A DNA stretch of 10,998 nt from DUUI01 sp964627845 (GTDB taxonomy: Bacteria; Bacillota_I; Bacilli_A; Erysipelotrichales; Erysipelotrichaceae), in contig CAZVKL010000030.1 of assembly GCA_964627845.1 (NCBI GenBank), positions 1 through 10,998 of the forward strand. The letters are read 5' to 3'. A program made the translations under genes and the position numbers. Positions 7,045 through 10,998 of the stretch are shown piece by piece. The notes under the pieces were generated by a model that saw only the letters and a list, made by a program, of their open reading frames with translations, had not been told where the DNA came from and ran no database searches. Each line of letters starts with the position of its first letter. Position 1 is the stretch's first letter.

Positions 7045-7083
7045 GTTTAGTAAAAGTAAACAAAATAAATAGCTTTACTAAAC
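7045..7083. promoter_or_regulatory. Candidate regulator operator: 10-bp inverted repeat in the regulator leader
   Basis: GTTTAGTAAA (7045-7054) and TTTACTAAAC (7074-7083) are perfect inverted copies separated by 19 bases. A further AGTAAAC (7055-7061) follows the first copy directly, making tandem AGTAAA units. The repeat lies between the predicted transcription start (about 7088) and the ATG of the XRE-cupin gene, suiting autorepression. In RNA it could form a stem whose arm ends two bases from the Shine-Dalgarno site. Confidence 0.5.
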
Positions 7084-7094
7084 TCGCACGGTTA

Positions 7095-7122
7095 ATTATA
7101 CATTTTTTGAGAATAATTACAA
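7095..7122 (-). promoter_or_regulatory. Promoter of the XRE-potABCD operon
   Basis: On the minus strand a consensus -10 box TATAAT (7100-7095) lies 16 bases after TTGTAA (7122-7117), which matches four of six bases of the -35 consensus. The predicted start near 7088 gives a leader of about 55 bases. No other promoter is obvious within the operon. Confidence 0.65.
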
Positions 7123-7128
7123 CTATAT

Positions 7129-7146
7129 TAAACAAGAAGTTTACTA
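7129..7146. promoter_or_regulatory. Upstream half-sites related to the leader operator
   Basis: TAAAC (7129-7133) and GTTTA (7139-7143) form a small palindrome around five bases, and the right half reads GTTTACTA (7139-7146). This repeats the GTTTACT/AGTAAAC word found in the leader of the same operon. It lies just upstream of the predicted -35 box, so it could be a second operator for the XRE-cupin protein. The short length means chance cannot be excluded. Confidence 0.35.
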
Positions 7147-7157
7147 TTTGAAAACAT

Positions 7158-7190
7158 AAAAAAAGAGATGTGACTCGCACACCCCTTCTT
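7158..7190 (-). terminator. Rho-independent terminator of trxA
   Basis: On the minus strand GGGGTGTG (7185-7178) pairs with CACATCTC (7172-7165) in an 8-bp stem with two G-U pairs and a 5-base loop. Seven T residues (7164-7158) follow, and the A-rich sequence before the stem can extend the pairing. It begins about ten bases after the trxA stop. Confidence 0.85.
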
Positions 7191-7198
7191 ATGAACTT

Positions 7199-7504
7199 TT
7201 ATTTATGTTTTGAATAGAAGTCGATTAGATTTGGTTTAGGAACAAACCCTACTAATTGATCAACTTTTTGTCCGTCTTTAAATAAAACTAGAGTTGGAAT
7301 TGACATGACACCATATTGTTGAGCCAGTGCACCTTGTTCATCAACATTGACTTTAACAATATTTAGATCTTGTTCTTCATTATCAATTTCTTCTAAGACT
7401 GGAGCAATCATCTTACAAGGACCACACCAATCAGCATAGAAATCAACTAACACTAATCCATCTTTAGTAAGTTCTTCAAAATTTAATTCAGTTGCTTGTT
7501 TCAT
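7199..7504 (-). CDS. trxA: Thioredoxin
   Basis: This is a 101-residue classical thioredoxin, a cytoplasmic dithiol-disulfide oxidoreductase that reduces protein disulfides such as those of ribonucleotide reductase and peroxiredoxins, and is itself reduced by thioredoxin reductase. The active site is WCGPCK, with Cys27 and Cys30. The conserved DFYADWCGPCK segment, the buried Asp21, cis-Pro70 in SIPTLVLFKDG and the GFVPKPNL end region are all present. The length is typical. An AAAGGAGG site precedes the ATG, and the gene has its own extended -10 promoter and terminator. The upstream HAD gene lies 54 bases away on the same strand with no terminator between, so read-through is possible. Confidence 0.97.
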   Translation of the reverse strand: MKQATELNFEELTKDGLVLVDFYADWCGPCKMIAPVLEEIDNEEQDLNIVKVNVDEQGALAQQYGVMSIPTLVLFKDGQKVDQLVGFVPKPNLIDFYSKHK

Positions 7505-7529
7505 ATAAAAGTCCTCCTTTAATGGTTAT

Positions 7530-7538
7530 ATTATATCA
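7530..7538 (-). promoter_or_regulatory. Extended -10 promoter of trxA
   Basis: The minus strand reads TGATATAAT (7538-7530), a consensus -10 box with the TGn extension. No good -35 box is seen at the usual distance, which is common for extended -10 promoters. The predicted start near 7523 leaves a leader of about 19 bases that contains the Shine-Dalgarno site. Confidence 0.65.
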
Positions 7539-7558
7539 TTTGGCACTCAAAATTCATT

Positions 7559-8452
7559 TCATATGACTTGATACTTCTTAAGTGCATGGACAATCCCATT
7601 GCTCTCATTATCAAGGGTCACATCCATGGCCACTAATTTGACTGAGTCCATTGCGTTCCCCATAGCAATCCCTATTTTCGCTTTTGAAATCATTTCAATA
7701 TCATTTTCAGCATCCCCAAACGCAATAATACTTTCTAATCCATAACCTAAGAAATCACGTGCCAGTTCAATTCCGGACGCTTTTGATACATTAAGAGGCA
7801 TGATATCTGCCCAAACTCGAGAAATTTTTACGATGTTGGCTTCTTCTTCAAAATAAGAACGCATCTTGAACAAGGTTTTATCCATGGAAGCTTCTGTCCC
7901 TATTTGAATGAGACCACATTTTTGAACAGGCAAAATCAATTTCGATGAGTCTGGGATAATCTCAAACATGGCATCTGGACTAAATCGGAAATCACCAAAG
8001 AGTGTAAAGTTAATCTGTCTTTTTTGGGAACGGCGCTTACGATAACGCGCAAAATAATAAAATGGCATCCCAAAACGCATTTTCTTAGGGACATAGAATT
8101 GAAAACCAGCCAATGATTCAAACGTAATAATCTTTCCATGAGCTTTTCCATATTGATAAATCTTACGAGTCAGTTCATCAGACAACCCAGGGGCTTCTCT
8201 TTTTTCATTGGTTTTCGTATTATACACTTCTAAGCCATTTAAACAAATAACAATTCCTTCATATTTAGGCATCTCTAATTGTTGAATAATCTCTTGTAAC
8301 ATGAAATACGAGCGTGACGAAGCTAGAATTAAAGTAATCCCTTCTTGTTGCGCTCGAATTAGCGTTCTTTGAGTTTCTCTCATTATTTTTTTATCTTTTG
8401 TTAATAAGGTTCCATCTAAGTCACAGACGATGGCTTTGATTTGTTGGCTCAT
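7559..8452 (-). CDS. Cof-type HAD-superfamily hydrolase (HAD IIB phosphatase)
   Basis: This 297-residue protein is a cytoplasmic phosphatase of the Cof/YkrA-like HAD IIB group, which usually hydrolyses sugar phosphates, nucleotides or cofactors such as FMN and pyridoxal phosphate. Motif I is DLDGTL, with the nucleophile Asp11 and acid/base Asp13. Motif II is ILASSR (42-47), motif III has Lys224 in NVSKASG, and motif IV is FGDAENDIEMI (245-255) with Asp247 and Asp251. The middle, about 85-190, is the substrate-specifying cap; a run of basic residues at 137-145 (RYRKRRSQK) is noticeable there. The start overlaps the stop of the preceding gene as ATGA, indicating coupled translation. The exact substrate is unknown; a phosphorylated amino sugar is conceivable because of nagA but unproven. 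Confidence 0.9.
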   Translation of the reverse strand: MSQQIKAIVCDLDGTLLTKDKKIMRETQRTLIRAQQEGITLILASSRSYFMLQEIIQQLEMPKYEGIVICLNGLEVYNTKTNEKREAPGLSDELTRKIYQYGKAHGKIITFESLAGFQFYVPKKMRFGMPFYYFARYRKRRSQKRQINFTLFGDFRFSPDAMFEIIPDSSKLILPVQKCGLIQIGTEASMDKTLFKMRSYFEEEANIVKISRVWADIMPLNVSKASGIELARDFLGYGLESIIAFGDAENDIEMISKAKIGIAMGNAMDSVKLVAMDVTLDNESNGIVHALKKYQVI

Positions 8453-8721
8453 AAAATAAGTTTTGCTCCCTCTTTATCGACAAGAACTGTTAAATTAGGA
8501 TGTGTTTGAACCAAAGTGATTGGTTTTTTCTGATTAGGACGGCTATTTACAAGTTGACTCACTAGCTGAGCATGCGCTTGGCCACTCGCCACGACAGTCA
8601 CACTCTCATGTTTTAGTAATTCATCAATCTCGATTTGTTGTAAGTCAGTAATATCAATAACTGTTGTATCACTTAATAAATCATTTAAATTTTTTATATC
8701 TTTATCAATATAGATTTTCAT
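8449..8721 (-). CDS. 90-residue protein resembling the C-terminal part of glucosamine-6-phosphate deaminase (NagB)
   Basis: The short protein starts at ATG 8721, which overlaps the lipid kinase stop as TAATG and suggests reinitiation; a longer in-frame start at 8781 would lie wholly inside the kinase gene. Residues 41-90 (VTVVASGQAHAQ..., THPNLTVLVDKEGAKLI) closely recall the C-terminal segment of NagB-family deaminases, which reads LLASGKNKA...LHPNVTVIVDEEAA in typical members. The active-site residues of NagB lie in its N-terminal two thirds and are absent here, so deaminase activity is not expected. No NagB N-terminal half is found upstream, where the kinase gene is intact. It overlaps the HAD gene by four bases and sits in the nagA cluster. 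It could be a regulatory or binding module or a domesticated remnant. The similarity is recalled from memory of the family, so the function is unknown. Confidence 0.75.
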   Translation of the reverse strand: MKIYIDKDIKNLNDLLSDTTVIDITDLQQIEIDELLKHESVTVVASGQAHAQLVSQLVNSRPNQKKPITLVQTHPNLTVLVDKEGAKLIL

Positions 8722-9620
8722 TAATTTATATCCGCTCTCTTTGACACTAATAATTTTAATGGTGTTTCTGAAATGCGGCACTCCAATTTTTTATCTGATT
8801 TGAGTTCGCCATCCAAACCATATAGTATTTCTGTGTCAGATTCAATGGTAATCGTCTTCATTTCTTTCATAGTTACTTTTGGATGGTCGATATGTGTACC
8901 AACCTTATATTTATTAATTAATGACGCAATTTTTAATAAACCCATCGGCTTAACTTGACACAAATTTAAGATGTTATCTTGAATCTGAGCATCAGGAGTT
9001 GGTTTATAGCCATTCCCATAATATTTACCATTCATGATCGTACACAATAAAGAGTCCGTCACATACGGTGGATGATCATCGGTTTTAATCTTCAGTGTTT
9101 GTTTCAATGGTTTTATCACTGTTTTAGCCGTCGCCAAATAATAGGTAATTGTTTTCGATAGAGGTAGTTTTCTCATTTTTTCAAATTCAACTAATACCTC
9201 CGCATCAATTCCCATACAACATGAATTTAAGAATCGATGTTGATTCACCAATCCAAAATCCACTTCAATTTGTTTGCCTTCAATGGTTTCAAGCATCCAC
9301 TCTTGTGTGCTAAGATTTTCGGGGTAATTTAACATCTTAACGAAATCGTTACCCGAACCAATTGGTACACAAGCCAATGTCACTTCTAAATTCATGCCAT
9401 TTAACACTTCATTAATCGTTCCATCGCCACCAATTGCTACTATACATTGATCTTCACCATGGATTGAAGCCGCAATTTCAGTGGCATGACCGATTCTCTC
9501 TGTTAAATGGAGTTCATATTTAAAATCGGGATTTTGTTGATAGTAAAGTCGAATATAATCAACGACTTCTTGATATGAATAACGACCTGACGCTGGATTT
9601 ATAATAAAATTAAATGTCAT
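8721..9620 (-). CDS. Diacylglycerol kinase/YegS-family lipid kinase
   Basis: This 299-residue soluble lipid kinase belongs to the DgkB/YegS/BmrU family. In Gram-positive bacteria DgkB phosphorylates diacylglycerol at the membrane face and returns it to phospholipid synthesis. The nucleotide-binding motifs are NPASG (8-12), GGDGTINEV (64-72) and PIGSGNDF (86-93). LYGLDGE (266-272) carries the conserved acidic residue expected to act as base (Glu272). The domain order and length match the family. The ATG overlaps the end of nagA by 11 bases, with a GGAG site about ten bases upstream inside nagA; the stop overlaps the next start by one base. The lipid substrate (diacylglycerol or other) cannot be fixed from sequence, so a dgkB label is not assigned. 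Confidence 0.9.
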   Translation of the reverse strand: MTFNFIINPASGRYSYQEVVDYIRLYYQQNPDFKYELHLTERIGHATEIAASIHGEDQCIVAIGGDGTINEVLNGMNLEVTLACVPIGSGNDFVKMLNYPENLSTQEWMLETIEGKQIEVDFGLVNQHRFLNSCCMGIDAEVLVEFEKMRKLPLSKTITYYLATAKTVIKPLKQTLKIKTDDHPPYVTDSLLCTIMNGKYYGNGYKPTPDAQIQDNILNLCQVKPMGLLKIASLINKYKVGTHIDHPKVTMKEMKTITIESDTEILYGLDGELKSDKKLECRISETPLKLLVSKRADIN

Positions 9621-10764
9621 CCTTCTGATACTCCAAATTACCTAGTACATAGGTCGCAACGACATCAAAATTATCATCTAAGATACAAAGGTCAGCATCA
9701 TATTTTGATTTAATAAATCCTTTATGATCATCAAGTCCCAAAAGTGTGGCTGGATTTACACTTGATGCATTAACAGCATATTCCCAATCAAGACCAACTT
9801 TTTCAACAATATTTTGTATTCCACGATTTGATAATAAGGTTGACCCAGCAATTGCATCTAAATCTAAAAGTCGAAGTGATCCATCTTCAAACACACGAAC
9901 TGGGTGACCACCAAATTGGTATTCACTACCCACTGGCTCTCCCTTTCCTAATAAAGCATCTGTAATCAAGATACAACGGTTCTTTCCTTTTGATTTCATA
10001 AAAGTATACACATTACTAAAGTTAGAATGGACACCATCAACAATAATTTCACCATAAACATCTTGAAGTCTTAAAGCAGCTCCAGTTAAATTAACATCAC
10101 GGTGATGGAAACGAGACATTCCATTAAAGACATGGGTGATTGATTTAACACCATTCGCTAAAGCCATTAATGTTTCCTCATAGTTTGCCCCGGAATGCCC
10201 TTGACTAACAACAATATTGTGATCATTACAAAAATCCATTAACTGATAGTCTTCATCTTTTTCAGGTGCCATCGTAATCACACGAATGAGTTCATTACTC
10301 GCTTGATAATAGCGTTTAAACTGTTCAACATCAGGTTTCACAATGAATTCACCTGGCTGTGCCCCTTTAAAATCGATATTTAAATAAGGCCCTTCAAAAT
10401 GCACCCCCAAAATCTTCGCACCAGATTCTTGATTTGATTGAACCTCCGCAACATTTTTCAATGCTCGAGTTAATACTTCTTCAGATTGTGTGACCGTGGT
10501 TGGTAACCATCCAGTCACGCCTTCAGATGGAAGTTTATTCATTAAACGTTCAAGTTCTTCATAGGTCGCATCATTGGTATCGACACCATATCCACCATGA
10601 ATATGAATATCGATTATGCCAGGAATAATACGGTTTTTTCCATAATCAACATCAACATCATGGGTGTTGTATGGAAAAACTCTAAAAATCTTTGAATCTT
10701 TAATTTCAATTTGGGCTTGAATGAATTGCGATCCAACCCAAACTCTTTCACTTTGTATAATCAT
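9610..10764 (-). CDS. nagA: N-acetylglucosamine-6-phosphate deacetylase
   Basis: This 384-residue cytoplasmic amidohydrolase converts N-acetylglucosamine 6-phosphate to glucosamine 6-phosphate and acetate, feeding amino sugars from the cell wall or diet into glycolysis or wall synthesis. ATG 10764 is chosen for its AGGAG site eight bases upstream; an in-frame ATG at 10791 overlaps the -10 box of the promoter. Family motifs are IIPGIIDIHIHGGYG (46-60; His54, His56), GVHFEGPYLN (120-129; Glu124), GHSGA (His190), THVFNGMSRFHHRD (His211), VDGVHS (His246) and ITDAL (Asp269). IAGSTLLSNRGI (305-316) and the C-terminal YDADLCILDDNFDV close the fold. It leads the overlapping cluster with the lipid kinase, the NagB-like small protein and a HAD phosphatase. 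No full nagB is seen in the window. Confidence 0.95.
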   Translation of the reverse strand: MIIQSERVWVGSQFIQAQIEIKDSKIFRVFPYNTHDVDVDYGKNRIIPGIIDIHIHGGYGVDTNDATYEELERLMNKLPSEGVTGWLPTTVTQSEEVLTRALKNVAEVQSNQESGAKILGVHFEGPYLNIDFKGAQPGEFIVKPDVEQFKRYYQASNELIRVITMAPEKDEDYQLMDFCNDHNIVVSQGHSGANYEETLMALANGVKSITHVFNGMSRFHHRDVNLTGAALRLQDVYGEIIVDGVHSNFSNVYTFMKSKGKNRCILITDALLGKGEPVGSEYQFGGHPVRVFEDGSLRLLDLDAIAGSTLLSNRGIQNIVEKVGLDWEYAVNASSVNPATLLGLDDHKGFIKSKYDADLCILDDNFDVVATYVLGNLEYQKDDI

Positions 10765-10789
10765 AAAAGGTCTCCTAAAACTCCATTTC

Positions 10790-10795
10790 ATTATA
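10790..10795 (-). promoter_or_regulatory. Probable -10 box of the nagA cluster promoter
   Basis: The minus strand carries a consensus TATAAT (10795-10790). The sequence 17 bases upstream, TAGAAT (10818-10813), is only a weak -35 match (three of six). The predicted start near 10783 leaves about 19 bases of leader with the AGGAG site. No catabolite-control (cre) palindrome was recognised. Confidence 0.5.
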
Positions 10796-10817
10796 ATCCT
10801 TTTGACATAATTATTCT

Positions 10818-10846
10818 ACTGTCTAATTAATCGAAAAAGCGACAGT
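10818..10846. repeat. Inverted repeat between nagA and rpmB
   Basis: ACTGTC (10818-10823) and GACAGT (10841-10846) are inverted 6-bp copies separated by 17 bases. They lie between the two divergent promoters, close to the nagA -35 region and just upstream of the rpmB -35 box. This may be an operator or chance. Confidence 0.3.
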
Positions 10847-10850
10847 TAAC

Positions 10851-10879
10851 TTGCAAAGATTCCATCAATATGCTATTCT
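10851..10879 (+). promoter_or_regulatory. Probable promoter of rpmB
   Basis: TTGCAA (10851-10856) and TATTCT (10874-10879) are 17 bases apart, and the -10 box is preceded by TGC, an extended -10 element. Each box matches consensus at four of six positions. The predicted start near 10886 gives a leader of about 26 bases. Confidence 0.6.
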
Positions 10880-10911
10880 ATTAAAGCAATCTTAGAAAGG
10901 TGGTTACATTA

Positions 10912-10998
10912 ATGGCTAGAAAATGTGCTATATCCGGCAGAAAAGCAATGTCTGGAAACAGTCGTTCACACTCATTACGTGCTAATCGTCGTAAATGG
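10912..10998 (+). CDS. rpmB: Ribosomal protein L28 (bL28), N-terminal part, cut by the window end
   Basis: Only the first 29 residues are present: they begin MARKCAISGRKAMSGNSRSH and continue with SLRANRRKW. This is the conserved start of bacterial ribosomal protein L28 of the large subunit, normally about 62 residues in Gram-positive bacteria. The MARKC, GRKAMSGN and SHS patterns and the arginine-rich stretch before Trp are characteristic. The reading frame is open to the last base of the window. An AAAGGTGG site lies about eight bases before the ATG. It is divergent from nagA. Confidence 0.95.
   Translation, partial: MARKCAISGRKAMSGNSRSHSLRANRRKW

Noticed and set aside
7936..8151. Minus-strand open frame of 71 codons
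   Set aside because: It is an out-of-frame shadow within the HAD phosphatase gene.
8773..8958. Plus-strand open frame of 61 codons
   Set aside because: It is antisense to the end of the lipid kinase gene.
10802..10807. Perfect TTGACA on the plus strand upstream of rpmB
   Set aside because: No acceptable -10 box follows at 16-18 bases; the extended -10 promoter at 10851-10879 is better placed.

Overview
The window looks like the chromosome of a low-GC, Gram-positive-type bacterium (Bacillota or a close walled relative). The DNA is AT-rich. Shine-Dalgarno sites are strong and of the AGGAGG type. Promoters resemble TTGACA/TATAAT, TGA is used as a stop, and the gene content (FemAB-type cell-wall transferase, XRE-potABCD, nagA, DgkB-like lipid kinase, lipoprotein PotD) fits this group. 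A FemAB enzyme argues for a peptidoglycan wall, so a wall-less mollicute is unlikely. The species cannot be named from the sequence. No transposase, phage gene or CRISPR array is visible.

Left edge (1-678): no protein gene. Two divergently transcribed tRNA genes lie here: tRNA-Leu(CAA) on the minus strand and tRNA-Ala(GGC) on the plus strand. Each has its own promoter and Rho-independent terminator. Nothing convincing was seen in 1-132.

679-2730 (plus strand): a two-gene unit with a C39/papain-like cysteine peptidase homologue followed closely by a FemAB/MurM-type aminoacyltransferase that should build peptidoglycan interpeptide bridges. It ends at a hairpin terminator shared with the convergent operon to its right. 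The peptidase start lies only a few bases from its own promoter and has no good ribosome binding site, which suggests a leaderless message.

2752-7146 (minus strand): a complete spermidine/putrescine ABC importer operon. Its order is XRE-cupin regulator, potA (ATPase), potB and potC (permeases), potD (binding lipoprotein). Genes are spaced 11, 1 and 2 bases apart or overlap by 20. The regulator's promoter region carries several GTTTACT-like half-sites, likely its own operators.

7158-7538 (minus strand): trxA (thioredoxin) with an extended -10 promoter and its own terminator.

7559-10795 (minus strand): a tightly overlapping cluster. It holds nagA (N-acetylglucosamine-6-phosphate deacetylase), a DgkB/YegS-type lipid kinase, a 90-residue protein resembling only the C-terminal part of glucosamine-6-phosphate deaminase (NagB), and a Cof-type HAD phosphatase. 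The 90-residue NagB-like protein is the most unusual gene here. No terminator separates this cluster from trxA.

Right edge: rpmB (ribosomal protein L28) starts on the plus strand, divergent from nagA, and is cut off by the window end. Most genes are ordinary housekeeping; the points worth a second look are the NagB-like mini-protein, the putative operators and the unusual start of the peptidase gene.
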